64,000 nt of DNA, taken from the NCBI RefSeq assembly GCF_014489615.1, contig NZ_CP060825.1:124001-188000 (forward strand), written 5' to 3'. Position numbers and translations under genes: made by a program. Below the pieces are notes generated by a model, which saw only the letters and a list, made by a program, of their open reading frames with translations, was not told where the DNA came from and made no database searches. This document shows positions 8,001-16,596 of the stretch, in pieces. Numbering within the stretch: the first letter of the stretch is position 1; every line of letters starts with the position of its first letter. Origin of the DNA: Streptomyces genisteinicus. Lineage in GTDB: Bacteria; Actinomycetota; Actinomycetes; Streptomycetales; Streptomycetaceae.

Positions 8001-8600
8001 ATGGCAGATGAGACATGGGAGGCCCTGCGAGGCACTCCGCCCGGCGAGGTGCGCAGACGAGTGGCGGCCGTCAGCGAGACGCTCGGCCCCCGTTTCGTCA
8101 GAGAGGTGCGCGGCGCGCGGCGCTACGAGTTCGACCAGGGCATCGGGCAGTGGGCGGTGTGGTATTTCGCCCCGGACCGGCAGGTGCTGCTGCTGACCTA
8201 CGAGGGGATCGCGGACACCACACCCTCCCCGGACGACTACCCCACGATGGAGATGTTCTACCGGGACGTCCCCGCCGGCCTCGTCGCTCTCGTACGCAAC
8301 GACGACGAACTGCGCACGACCGTCACGGACGAGGAGAGCGGCGAGACCCTCCACCGGGCCAGCAGCGTGTTCTGGTGCGACGGCAGCACGTGGTGGGTTT
8401 CGGAAGGCTTCCTCGACTTCTGCGAGGAGGAGGGCTACGACCCGTTGACGAACTCCTGCTTCCAGGACCCGCTGTTCCCGTACGCCTTCGGGCGGGAGCT
8501 GAAGGCCGAGTCGGTTGCCCGCCTGTCGGCCGACGAGGACGACGAGTGGTTCGGCGACGTGGTGGCCGAGGTACGCGAACGACTGCGGCGTCGGTACTGA
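8001..8600 (+). CDS. Uncharacterised acidic protein
   Basis: A 199-aa soluble, strongly acidic and Trp-rich protein that I do not recognise. There is no signal peptide, membrane segment or metal motif. Noticeable features are a QWAVWYF segment, a YPTMEMFYRDVP segment, and a SSVFWCDGSTWWVSEGFLDF region followed by an acidic stretch (SADEDDEWFGD) and a basic C terminus (RERLRRRY). The ATG at 8001 begins MADETWEAL and is preferred; an in-frame ATG at 7923 would add a low-complexity leader. Codon use is normal for the neighbourhood. It precedes another unknown gene on the same strand by 236 bases. Confidence 0.65.
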   Translation: MADETWEALRGTPPGEVRRRVAAVSETLGPRFVREVRGARRYEFDQGIGQWAVWYFAPDRQVLLLTYEGIADTTPSPDDYPTMEMFYRDVPAGLVALVRNDDELRTTVTDEESGETLHRASSVFWCDGSTWWVSEGFLDFCEEEGYDPLTNSCFQDPLFPYAFGRELKAESVARLSADEDDEWFGDVVAEVRERLRRRY

Positions 8601-8836
8601 GAGGTCGTGGAGGGGGCTGGTGGCCCTGGTCACGACGTCCGGGCTCCGGCACAGCTCCCGTGCACCGGGCGAGGGTTGAGTGTGTCGGCTCCGGCGGGTG
8701 CCGGCGTCCCGGATGCCGGGCAGGTGTCGCGCCGCTCGCCGTCGGCAAGCAGGTGATCGGTGTCGCCGCGCCGGCGCCCTCGCGGTCGGTGGACCGGGCC
8801 CTCGCTGTTGTCCGGGACGCCTGCTGGAATGCCTCC

Positions 8837-10165
8837 ATGACCGTTCATGATGTGGCCCGGCTGCTTCCGGAGGTTCCGGCACTGCGTGCCCTGTGCCGTG
8901 CGATGGCGCTGGTGGAGGAGATCCTGCGGCCGGAGCACCCGTACCGCTTGCACCGGCATGACGCGCGGCGCGTGCCCGGACAGGAGGTGGCCCGGATGGA
9001 CGACGGGAGCGGAGGCGCCTACAGCGTTCTCTTCACCGACGGCGGTGCCTGTATCCGGGGTTTCGACCACCTGTCGCCGATGAGCCCGTTCCTCGGTGAC
9101 GGAACCGTGTGGCCCGGGGTGGTCGATGCGGTGCCCCGGGCCTTTCGGCCGTTCCTGGATTCGTCTGTGCGGGAGGGGATCCTGCCTGTGACGGCTTGCC
9201 TGTGGCGGGAGTCGGACGACGACCGGTGGCAGGTCGGCGATATCGAGTACGACGGCCACGACGACGGGGCCGACCGCCTCTTCCGCCTTCTCGCCGACGG
9301 CACTCCCGAGGCGTTCCAGCAATGGCTGGCAAGGTACTACTCGACCGTGGTCGACCTCGGCGCGGTCCGTCACGTCTTCGCCTCCGGACCCCTGACCCAC
9401 GAGGTCGTCACGGCGCTGAACCCCGGCATCACCCGCGAGCAGTGGGAAGCGGCAGCGGCCGCCACCGGATACCCGGCGCCGCCGGAGGACGGTGGTACCG
9501 ACGGGGGCGACGCACGGCGGGCAGCGGAAGCACTGGGCATACGGCTGGGCCACGAGTTCCGCGCGGAGACGGACGGCCTCGGCGTCGTGTGGACAGACGG
9601 GCCGACCGTGGAGGCAGTACGCCGGGCAGCCGCCGAGGTGCCCGGAGCGGACGATCCCCGCCTCGGTCTCCGTCGCGAACTCTCCGCCTCGGCGGTCGCC
9701 CTGGGCGCCGTCCGCATGGCGGTCGACGAGGCACCCGTACCCGGTGGCGGTATCGCTCCGGCCTCCGTCGACGCCTTCTGGCAGCACACCGCCCTCCCCG
9801 CGCCCACCACCGAGCGGGAAAGGGACCTCGTCTACGCGGTGATCTACGAAGTCCGTGACGACCGCCGCAACAACACGGCCCGCCACGCGGACATATGCGA
9901 CCTGGTCGCCTCGGGCCTGGGCCGCCTCGCACGCCGACTCGACCTGTCACCGCTGGAACGGCTGACGGCCCGTTACGCCACCGGGACCGCCCGGCACGCC
10001 TGGCACCGCTCCCTCGCTCCGATGCCCCCCGAGGATGCCCTCCTCGCCGTGCACGGGGACCCCTGCGCCAGACCCGAGCACGTGAGAGCAGCCCTCACCG
10101 TATTCCCCGTCCCTCCCCCGCAGCTGGCAGCCGCGACAGCCTCCCTCCGTGCCCGCCTGTCCTGA
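8837..10165 (+). CDS. Uncharacterised protein
   Basis: A 442-aa soluble protein without a domain I can name. It has no signal peptide or transmembrane segment. The N-terminal half (to about residue 200) has regular alternation of strands and helices with repeated aromatic and acidic residues (YSVLFTDGGACIRGFDH; DRWQVGDIEYDGHDDG), which resembles immunity or SMI1/SUKH-like proteins in flavour, but I would not assign it. The C-terminal half is helical, with Arg-rich ends. The ATG at 8837 is preferred because the frame upstream is compositionally unlike protein. Function unknown. Confidence 0.6.
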   Translation: MTVHDVARLLPEVPALRALCRAMALVEEILRPEHPYRLHRHDARRVPGQEVARMDDGSGGAYSVLFTDGGACIRGFDHLSPMSPFLGDGTVWPGVVDAVPRAFRPFLDSSVREGILPVTACLWRESDDDRWQVGDIEYDGHDDGADRLFRLLADGTPEAFQQWLARYYSTVVDLGAVRHVFASGPLTHEVVTALNPGITREQWEAAAAATGYPAPPEDGGTDGGDARRAAEALGIRLGHEFRAETDGLGVVWTDGPTVEAVRRAAAEVPGADDPRLGLRRELSASAVALGAVRMAVDEAPVPGGGIAPASVDAFWQHTALPAPTTERERDLVYAVIYEVRDDRRNNTARHADICDLVASGLGRLARRLDLSPLERLTARYATGTARHAWHRSLAPMPPEDALLAVHGDPCARPEHVRAALTVFPVPPPQLAAATASLRARLS

Positions 10166-10242
10166 CTTCTCCCTCTCCGTTCCTGATCCCTGGGTCACGG
10201 GAACCGGTCGGGGGCGGCGGGGCGTCCTCGTCGCCGTCCGCT

Positions 10243-10692
10243 GTGGGTGCGAACGGGGAGGCCGTCATCACCGCGATCGTTTCCGGGCCGCCCGGCCCCG
10301 CCGTGCGCCCCGGCCGCTGGGGCGGGGTCGTCCGGGTGCTGCTGGGCGCCGCGGGGGGTGTCCTGCTGACCGCCGCGTTCATGGCGGTGATGTGGTGGCC
10401 CCGCCACGAGGTGGTCCACCGGGCCGAGGCTCCGGCGTCGGTGGAGTACGACGACGGATCGCGCCACTACCTGGGACTGGTGCACGAGCACACGCTGTCC
10501 GGACGGCACGGCTACCGGCTGGTGATCGGCAGGGATCCCGGCCTGTCGTACGGGCACTGGGTCGACGTGAGCGCCTTCCAGGCGGTGCGGGGCGTCGACA
10601 CCACGGAGTGGACGGCCGCGGGGGTGCGCGTCCGGTTCCGGACGGGCCATGAGGTGTTCGTGCCCGCGGAGTACTTCCTGTTCGGACGGTGA
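10243..10692 (+). CDS. Small single-span membrane protein, uncharacterised
   Basis: About 149 aa. A Pro-rich N terminus is followed by one transmembrane helix (VLLGAAGGVLLTAAFMAVMWW, about residues 31-51) and an extracytoplasmic domain of about 95 residues with a conserved-looking ending, FVPAEYFLFGR. The soluble part contains YDDGSRHYLGLVHEHTLSGRHGYRL, suggesting a small beta-rich fold. The start is uncertain: GTG at 10243 is the best codon available and no strong ribosome-binding site is visible. I know no function; similar short membrane proteins are frequent in Streptomyces. Confidence 0.55.
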   Translation: MGANGEAVITAIVSGPPGPAVRPGRWGGVVRVLLGAAGGVLLTAAFMAVMWWPRHEVVHRAEAPASVEYDDGSRHYLGLVHEHTLSGRHGYRLVIGRDPGLSYGHWVDVSAFQAVRGVDTTEWTAAGVRVRFRTGHEVFVPAEYFLFGR

Positions 10693-10765
10693 ACACGCGG
10701 GGTGGTCCAGCCGGTTGCGAGAAACCGAATGGCCCGGCGGCAGGCGGCCGGGCGAGACTCGCCGG

Positions 10766-11668
10766 ATGACACTTCACGACGACGAGGTCCCGGTCGACGG
10801 CGCGGTGGTGCGCGAACTCCTGCGGGAGCAGCGGCCCGAGTGGGCGGGGCTGCCGCTTGCCCCGGCCGGCGCGGGCACGGAGAACACCATGTACCGGCTG
10901 GGCGACGACCTCCTCGTACGGCTGCCCAGGACCGCCGGGGCGGCAGGGTCGCTGGCGAAGGAGCGGCACTGGCTGCCCCGTCTGGCGCCGCTGCTCGGCC
11001 GGGCGGTGCCCGAGCCCGTGCACGCGGGGACGCCCGGGCGCGGATATCCGCTGCCGTGGTCGGTGCACCGGTGGATCGACGGTGAGGAGGCGGGCCCCGC
11101 GACCGTGGCCGACTGGGCGGGTTTCGGCGCCGATCTCGCCGCCTTCGTCGGGGAGTTGCACGGCATCGGGTTGATGGGCGCCACCCGTGCGGGTGACCTC
11201 GACTGGTACCGGGGCGGCGATCTTGGTGCGTGCGCCCCGTGGGTGGCCCGCGACTTCGCGACGTGCCGCGCCGCCGGGGACACCGGGCTCGACCTCGACA
11301 CCCTGGAAGGGCTGTGGGGCGCCGCGCTGGAGCTGCCCGGTTCCAGGGCGCCGCACGTGTGGCTGCACGGGGATCTGAAGCCGACCAACCTCCTGGTCCG
11401 GGAGGGCAGGTTGCACGCCGTCATCGATTTCGGGGCGTTGTCGGTGGGCCTGCCGGACGCCGAGCACTCCACGGTCTGGGACCTGCCGCCGGAGGCCCGG
11501 CAGGCGTACCGGGACGCGCTCGGCCTGGACGGCGCCACCTGGGACCGCGCCCGTGCCTGGGCCGTCGCGGTCGGTGTCAGCGGGATCGCGTACTACCGGC
11601 ACACGTTCCCCGCGTTCGCCGGCGAATGCACCGCCCGGCTGCGGGCGGTTCTCGCGGAGGTCGCCTGA
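10766..11668 (+). CDS. Phosphotransferase (APH/ChoK kinase fold)
   Basis: A 300-aa aminoglycoside-phosphotransferase-family kinase. The catalytic loop is HGDLKPTNLLV (about residue 204) and the metal-binding loop VIDFGALSVG (about 221), with the nucleotide-binding GTENTMYRL near the start. The length is typical. Members of this broad family in Streptomyces phosphorylate antibiotics or small hydroxyl/amino compounds, or have unknown substrates; nothing around it indicates a specific substrate, so a resistance role should not be assumed. The ATG at 10766 precedes the acidic MTLHDDEVPVDG segment and was chosen over longer alternatives without coding character. Confidence 0.85.
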   Translation: MTLHDDEVPVDGAVVRELLREQRPEWAGLPLAPAGAGTENTMYRLGDDLLVRLPRTAGAAGSLAKERHWLPRLAPLLGRAVPEPVHAGTPGRGYPLPWSVHRWIDGEEAGPATVADWAGFGADLAAFVGELHGIGLMGATRAGDLDWYRGGDLGACAPWVARDFATCRAAGDTGLDLDTLEGLWGAALELPGSRAPHVWLHGDLKPTNLLVREGRLHAVIDFGALSVGLPDAEHSTVWDLPPEARQAYRDALGLDGATWDRARAWAVAVGVSGIAYYRHTFPAFAGECTARLRAVLAEVA

Positions 11669-11879
11669 GCCGGGCGCGGGCTGCGGACGTGCCGCGACGG
11701 AGAAGGGCGTGCGAGCGGTGCCGGGACGGGGGGTGCGGGGGTCCGGGCGGTGGCGGATCCGGCGCCGGGCGACGGTCCGTCAGGCGGCGGCTCCCGTAGG
11801 GTGAACCGGCCACGAGGATGGCGCGGCGCCACCGCGCCCGTTCGACGGAGGGGTCATCGGGCTTCGGGAGCAGGATCGC

Positions 11880-13403
11880 GTGGAGTCCCCCGCCACCGCG
11901 GACTCGGGCGCGCCGGAGCCGGAGCCGGTGGCGCAGGCAAGGGCACGGGCACGGGCACGGGTGGTGGCCGCGGTTGCCGGGCCGGCCCTCGTCGCGTCGG
12001 CGCTCGGCCTGTGGGGCGTCACCCGGCAGGGGAGCATGTGGCGGGACGAGTCCGTCACCTACCAGGTCGCCCACCGGAGCCTGCCGGAGATCGTGGCATT
12101 GCTGCGGGACGCCGACGCCGTCCACGGGCTCCACTATCTGCTGATGCACGTGCTGTTCGGGGTGTGGGAGGGCGGCCTGCTCACCCTGCGGCTGCCCTCC
12201 GTCGCGGCCGTCGCCGTGGCCGCGGGCCTGGTGGCGGCGACCGGTGTACGGCTCACCGGCCGCCCCGCGGTGGGCCTCACCGCCGGGCTGTGGTTCGCGG
12301 TGACGCCCGAGGTGCAGATGTACGCCCAGGAGGGCCGGTCCTACGCCCTGGTGTGCGCCCTGGTGGCGCTCGCCACCTGGCAGTTCACCGGGCTGGGGGC
12401 GGACGCGACGCCGGGCCGCTGGTCGCGCTACGGGGCCGTCGTGCTGGCGGCCTCGCTGCTCCACGAGTTCGCGGTGCTCGCGCTCCTCGCCCATGGCGCG
12501 GCGCTCCTCTCCTCCCCCGCCGCGACCTCCCGCGCCCGCCGGTGCTTCGCCGTCACGGCGGTCGCCGTGGCCGTCGCGCTGGCGCCGCTGGCCGTCGTCA
12601 GCGCGGCCCAGTCCGGCCAGGTGTCGTGGATCAGCGGCCCAAGTGCGCGTGAGTGGTGCGAGATCGCGGGCTTCACCGCTCTGGCACTGGTCTGCGGGTG
12701 GTTCCTGGTGCGGCGCGGCGGGAGTGCGGCGGCGGTCCGTGTCCCCGCCCTGGCGCTGGCCCTGCTGCCGACGGCGGCGCTGCTGGCCGCCGCGGTGCAC
12801 GAGCCGGTCTACGTGGACCGCTACGTGCTCTACTCCCACGTCGGTCTCGCCCTGCTCGGCGGTGCGGCGCTGGTGCGGGCCGCCGAGGGCGCCGGGCGGG
12901 TGGTGCGCGGCCGGGGCGCCCGGGCAGCGGCGGCGGGGGCCGCTGGCCTGGTGTGCGCGGCGGCCCTGCTGCCGGTCAGTGCGCAGATGAGGACGCCGGA
13001 CAGCCGCAAGGACGACGTTACGGCGATCGCCGCGGAGGCCGGCAGGCTGTCGGCGGGCGCCGACGCCGTCCTGTTCACCCCGGCGAGGCGGCGCGAGTGG
13101 GTGCTGTCGTATCCCGGTTCCCTCGCCTCGGCACGGGACGTCGCCCTGGCGGAGTCCCCCGCCGCTTCGGGCACGCTCCAGGGCGTCGAGGCGGCCCCCG
13201 CGGAGATCGGGCGGCGGCTGGCGCGCTCCCGTGTGGTGGTCGTGCTCTCCGACCCCGGAGGGCAGCCGCTGGACACGACGCCGGCGGAGCGGGTCAAACG
13301 GCAGGTCCTCGCACGGGACTTCGTCGTGTGCGCCCGCACGGAACTCAAGGGCGGGCGCGTGACGCTCCACGCCCGCACGGTCTGCCCGCCGCCCGTCCGC
13401 TGA
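11880..13403 (+). CDS. GT39/ArnT-like membrane glycosyltransferase
   Basis: A 507-aa integral membrane protein with roughly ten hydrophobic spans. After the first span, MWRDESVTYQVAHR (about residues 51-64) carries the WxDE-type acidic pair that GT-C enzymes use to bind the metal/lipid-phosphate donor, and the early periplasmic loops follow the pattern of the glycosyltransferase family 39 group. These enzymes transfer a sugar from a polyprenyl-phosphate carrier to an acceptor outside the membrane. A soluble C-terminal domain (about 370-507) contains a RKDDVTAIAAEA segment like that in related actinobacterial proteins. The substrate is unknown. GTG start at 11880. A short terminator hairpin begins directly after the stop codon. 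Confidence 0.8.
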   Translation: MESPATADSGAPEPEPVAQARARARARVVAAVAGPALVASALGLWGVTRQGSMWRDESVTYQVAHRSLPEIVALLRDADAVHGLHYLLMHVLFGVWEGGLLTLRLPSVAAVAVAAGLVAATGVRLTGRPAVGLTAGLWFAVTPEVQMYAQEGRSYALVCALVALATWQFTGLGADATPGRWSRYGAVVLAASLLHEFAVLALLAHGAALLSSPAATSRARRCFAVTAVAVAVALAPLAVVSAAQSGQVSWISGPSAREWCEIAGFTALALVCGWFLVRRGGSAAAVRVPALALALLPTAALLAAAVHEPVYVDRYVLYSHVGLALLGGAALVRAAEGAGRVVRGRGARAAAAGAAGLVCAAALLPVSAQMRTPDSRKDDVTAIAAEAGRLSAGADAVLFTPARRREWVLSYPGSLASARDVALAESPAASGTLQGVEAAPAEIGRRLARSRVVVVLSDPGGQPLDTTPAERVKRQVLARDFVVCARTELKGGRVTLHARTVCPPPVR

Positions 13404-13427
13404 GCCGTCGGCCGTCCGTCCGACGGC
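13404..13427. terminator. Hairpin terminator after the GT39-like gene
   Basis: The arms GCCGTCGG (13404-13411) and CCGACGGC (13420-13427) form a perfect 8-bp stem with an 8-base loop starting one base after the stop codon. No U-tract. Confidence 0.6.
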
Positions 13428-13500
13428 GGCCGCGGCCCCCTGCGGCCCCACGCCGGGGGCCGCCTTCCGACACCCCACCTCCCGGCGCGTCCGCACATCG

Positions 13501-13529
13501 TTGACACCACCAGCTAATGCCATTAGCTT
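13501..13529 (+). promoter_or_regulatory. Promoter with embedded palindromic TetR-type operator
   Basis: TTGACA at 13501-13506 and TAGCTT at 13524-13529 form a consensus-like sigma-70 (HrdB) promoter with a 17-base spacer. The spacer and -10 box are covered by the 17-base palindrome AGCTAATGCCATTAGCT (13512-13528), perfect except for its unpaired centre. A further half-site, AGCTAA, follows at 13533-13538. The promoter faces the alpha/beta hydrolase-TetR operon, so the TetR protein encoded there most probably binds here and represses its own operon. Confidence 0.82.
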
Positions 13530-13575
13530 TTGAGCTAACAGAATTAACCGCAGCGAACGAGCCACGGAGTGGATC

Positions 13576-14412
13576 ATGACCGAGTTCCTGGAGACCGACG
13601 GCGGGCGGCTCGCGTACGAGGTGACCGGCGCGGGACCGCTGATCGTGCTCGCCCACGGCATGGGGGACAACAGAGGGGCCTTCCGCGAGCTGGGCGCCCT
13701 GCTCGCCGCCGCCGGGTACCGGGTCGCCGCCGTGGACCAGCGCGGGCACGGGGAGTCCGGCACCGGCTGGGCGTCCTACACCCGCACCGACGCGGCGGCC
13801 GACCTGCTCGCGGTGATCCGGCACCTCGGCGGCCCGGCCGTCCTCGTGGGCCACTCGTTCGCCGGGGGCGCCGCCACCGTCGCGGCCGCCGAGGAGCCCG
13901 CACTGGTGAGCGCCGTCGTCGAGATCAGCCCCTTCACCCGCGCGCAGAAGATCGCGTTCGGCGCACTGCTGTCCGACGCCCGCTACCGCAAGGGCATGTC
14001 GCTGCTCCTGGGCACGGGGCTGCTGCGCAGCGTCGGACTGTGGAAGCGCTACCTGGACCACGCCTACCCGGGCGCCAGGCCCGAGGGGTACGCGGCGCAC
14101 GTCGCCGCCGTGGAGGCCGACCTGCGCAGGCCGGGCCGGATGGCGGTCGTCAGCAGGATGGGCACGTCCGCCCCCACCGACGCGGGCGCCCGGCTGGGCG
14201 ACATCCGCTGCCCGGCGCTGATCGTCGAGGGCACGCTCGATCCCGACTGGACGGACCCCGCGGCCGAGGGCGAGGGCATCGTGGCGAGCATGCCCGCGGG
14301 CCTCGGCAGGTTGGTGATGATCGACGGTACGGGCCACTACCCGCATGTGCAGGCTCCCGCCGAGGTCGCCGACGCCGTGCTCACCTTCCTGAAGGAGACC
14401 TCGCATGCCTAG
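13576..14412 (+). CDS. Alpha/beta hydrolase
   Basis: A 278-aa alpha/beta-fold hydrolase. The catalytic triad is readable: Ser94 in GHSFAGG, Asp222 in GTLDPDW and His254 in GTGHYPH. The oxyanion-hole segment AHGMGDN (about 26-32) is also present. The type resembles esterases, lactonases and haloperoxidase-like hydrolases; the substrate is unknown. It is the first gene of a two-gene operon and its stop overlaps the start of a TetR-family regulator by eight bases. This arrangement suggests the hydrolase degrades a compound that the regulator senses. A strong promoter containing a palindromic operator lies about 50 bases upstream. Confidence 0.88.
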   Translation: MTEFLETDGGRLAYEVTGAGPLIVLAHGMGDNRGAFRELGALLAAAGYRVAAVDQRGHGESGTGWASYTRTDAAADLLAVIRHLGGPAVLVGHSFAGGAATVAAAEEPALVSAVVEISPFTRAQKIAFGALLSDARYRKGMSLLLGTGLLRSVGLWKRYLDHAYPGARPEGYAAHVAAVEADLRRPGRMAVVSRMGTSAPTDAGARLGDIRCPALIVEGTLDPDWTDPAAEGEGIVASMPAGLGRLVMIDGTGHYPHVQAPAEVADAVLTFLKETSHA

Positions 14413-14968
14413 GGCTTCGCTGTCCGCGGACGCGGTGGTCGCGTTCGCCCTGGAGACCGTCGACGAGGCGGGCGCCGCTGCCCTCACGCTCTCGGCGGTG
14501 GCGGCCAGGGCCTCTGTCGCCACCCCGTCCCTCTACAAGCACGTGCGCGGTCTCGCCGAACTCCGCGACCTCGTCTCGGCCCGGATCATGGACGACCTGG
14601 CGGACGAGGTCGGACAGGCCGTCCTCGGCCGCTCCGGCGAGGAAGCGCTCCGCGCCTTCATGCGGGCCTGGCGGAGCTTCGCCCTCCGCGCCCCGCACCG
14701 CTACGCCGCGATGCTCCAGACACCGGAGCCGCGGACGGCCGAGGCCGGGGAGCGACTGCTCGACATCATCCGGGCGGCGCTGCGCGCCTATGGCATGACG
14801 GACTCGGCGGCCGTCCACATGGCACGCTGCCTGCGCGCGGCCGTCCACGGGTTCGCCGTCCTGGAGGCCGAGGGCGCGTTCGGGCTCCCGGAGAGCACGG
14901 ACGACAGCTACGACCTCCTGGTCTCCATGATGGCGGCGGGGGCCGGGGCCCAGCGGGCGACCTCCTGA
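14405..14968 (+). CDS. TetR-family regulator with WHG-type ligand domain
   Basis: A 187-aa one-component repressor. The N-terminal helix-turn-helix covers about residues 20-55 (LTLSAVAARASVATPSLYKHV). The C-terminal domain contains RAAVHGFAVLEAEGAFGLP near residue 150, the signature region of the TetR_C_33/WHG type. The gene overlaps the preceding hydrolase gene by eight bases and is co-transcribed with it. The palindrome inside the operon promoter (13512-13528) is the obvious binding site, making this an autoregulated repressor whose ligand is probably the hydrolase substrate; that link is inference. Confidence 0.88.
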   Translation: MPRASLSADAVVAFALETVDEAGAAALTLSAVAARASVATPSLYKHVRGLAELRDLVSARIMDDLADEVGQAVLGRSGEEALRAFMRAWRSFALRAPHRYAAMLQTPEPRTAEAGERLLDIIRAALRAYGMTDSAAVHMARCLRAAVHGFAVLEAEGAFGLPESTDDSYDLLVSMMAAGAGAQRATS

Positions 14969-15123
14969 CCCGATCGGCCGCGCAGCCCGCAGGCGCTCAC
15001 CGCCACCGGGCCGGCTGCTCGGGCCACCGGGCCGGCGATGAATTCCGGTGACGCGGACGGTCACCCCTGACACGGACCCCCGGGAGGCGCCCGGGGTCCC
15101 CGCAGCAGGCCGAGGAGAAGACC

Positions 15124-15747
15124 GTGAACGACGTATGGCCGATGGTGCACACCGAGCGCGCGGCGCTCCTCGCGGACCTGGCACACCTCGACGACGCGCA
15201 GTGGGAGCGGTCCTCGCTCTGCAAGGGGTGGACCGTGCACGACGTGGTCGCCCACCTCGTCGACACGGCACGCACCACACGGCTCGGTTTCGTGACGTCG
15301 ATGGTCCGTGCCCGGTTCGACTTCGACCGTCTCAACGCACAGGGCGTGGCCCGGGAGCGCGGCGATTCGCCCCGCGTCACGCTGGAGCGGCTGCGGCAGG
15401 CGGCGTCGCGGACGTCGACTCCCCCGGCGCCCCTCGACAGCCGGCTCGTCGAGGAGGTGGTCCACGGGGAGGACATCCGCCGCCCGCTGGGCCTGACCCG
15501 CGCCTACCCGCGGGAAGCGGTGGTGCGAGCGCTCCGTCTCCAGCTGCGCACGCCCGCCTCGTTCGGCGGGGCGAAGGAGCTCACCTCCCGGGTGCGGCTG
15601 ACCGCGACGGACGCGGACGTCACGGTCGGCGACGGGCCCGAGGTGCGCGGGCCGGCGCTCTCGCTGCTGCTGACCGTCTCCGGACGCCCGGTGGCGCCGG
15701 ACGAGCTCGACGGGCCCGGTGCCGCCTCGCTCCCGCCCACCGTCTGA
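15124..15747 (+). CDS. Maleylpyruvate isomerase-family (DinB/MPI, TIGR03083-type) protein
   Basis: A 207-aa protein of the mycothiol-dependent maleylpyruvate isomerase N-terminal (DinB-like four-helix) family. The expected metal-binding histidines lie in WTVHDVVAHLVDT (about 38-50) and in VVHGEDIRRPLG (about 113-124). A C-terminal SCP2-like segment (about 150-200) follows, as in many family members. Proteins of this type use Zn2+ and often mycothiol, the actinobacterial thiol; the particular reaction cannot be predicted. The GTG at 15124 starts a good N-terminal helix (MNDVWPMVHTERAAL). Confidence 0.8.
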   Translation: MNDVWPMVHTERAALLADLAHLDDAQWERSSLCKGWTVHDVVAHLVDTARTTRLGFVTSMVRARFDFDRLNAQGVARERGDSPRVTLERLRQAASRTSTPPAPLDSRLVEEVVHGEDIRRPLGLTRAYPREAVVRALRLQLRTPASFGGAKELTSRVRLTATDADVTVGDGPEVRGPALSLLLTVSGRPVAPDELDGPGAASLPPTV

Positions 15748-15803
15748 CCGGCAGGAGGGCGGGGCGGCAGGCGGCCGGACGGTGGGCGGGCGGGGCGGGC
15801 GGC

Positions 15804-16301
15804 TCAGCGGCCGTAGGCCGTCCGGCACAGGCGGGTGACCTGCGAGGAGGTGATCCCCTCCGACTCGGCGCAGAGACGGCGCATCGTGGGGGCGTGCGGG
15901 GCGGCGGGGACGGGCCGGGGGACGGCACGCTGGCCGGCGCGAGGCGCCTTCGCCTCGACGGTCCGGGGACCTGGCAGGTGCGGCCGCGGCGGCGCCGGAC
16001 GCGGTCCCCGCGCGGCCGGCCGGGCATCGGAGCCGCGCGCCCCGGTTCCGGGGGCCGGCACTCCCGCCCCGGCCCCCGCCTCCTCGGGCCCGGTCGCGGC
16101 GAGGGCGTCGCGCCCGGCGGACTGCGCCACGGGCAGCGGGTCTGCGGCTGCGCCGGGGGCGGCCGGTCCGGCGGGTGTCGGCGGGGCGGCCTCGCCGGAG
16201 GGAACGGGCCGGTCGCGGGCGTCCGTGGGGACGCTGACGCAGCCGGCGGCGGCGAGGGCCAGAGCGAGCAGGGCGGGGGCGGCGAGACGGCGCAGGGGCA
16301 T
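15804..16301 (-). CDS. Putative lipoprotein
   Basis: A 165-aa exported protein. The signal sequence MPLRRLAAPALLALALAAAGC ends in a lipobox with Cys21, so the mature protein should be lipid-anchored on the outer face of the membrane. The middle (about 25-130) is a Pro/Ala/Gly/Arg-rich linker. The last 30 residues form a distinct small region with two cysteines (MRRLCAESEGITSSQVTRLC), which may be disulphide-bonded. The ATG at 16301 was chosen because it starts the signal peptide; an upstream in-frame ATG at 16337 would place 12 extra residues before it. Function unknown. Confidence 0.72.
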   Translation of the reverse strand: MPLRRLAAPALLALALAAAGCVSVPTDARDRPVPSGEAAPPTPAGPAAPGAAADPLPVAQSAGRDALAATGPEEAGAGAGVPAPGTGARGSDARPAARGPRPAPPRPHLPGPRTVEAKAPRAGQRAVPRPVPAAPHAPTMRRLCAESEGITSSQVTRLCRTAYGR

Positions 16302-16596
16302 GGCGCCACGGTGCCGGACCGGGGCGGCGGCGCGCATGCGGACGCGCGGGCCTCACCGTGACGAGTGATCGTTCCCCGCGCGGACGACGATGCGGGGCGG
16401 GCCGGGCGGCGGTGACCGCGGGCCACTGGGCGTCAACACCATTCACGCGATGGCCAGTTGAGCGGAAGCCGCCGGTCCGGTCCGTCCGCGGTGTCTTCCT
16501 CGGACGTCACGCGGCCCGGCCGGGGAGCGCGAACCGCGGGCGGGACGCGCGCCCCCGGAGCAGGAATCCCCGTGGGCTTCTGGCAGGCTGAAGCCC

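Noticed and set aside
5574..8882. Very long minus-strand frame through the amidohydrolase and following genes
   Set aside because: Only its last 193 codons resemble a protein family. The rest is antisense to well-supported plus-strand genes and reflects high GC.
10766..11668. Aminoglycoside resistance gene
   Set aside because: The kinase motifs are of the broad APH/ChoK family; nothing specific to aminoglycoside enzymes is visible.
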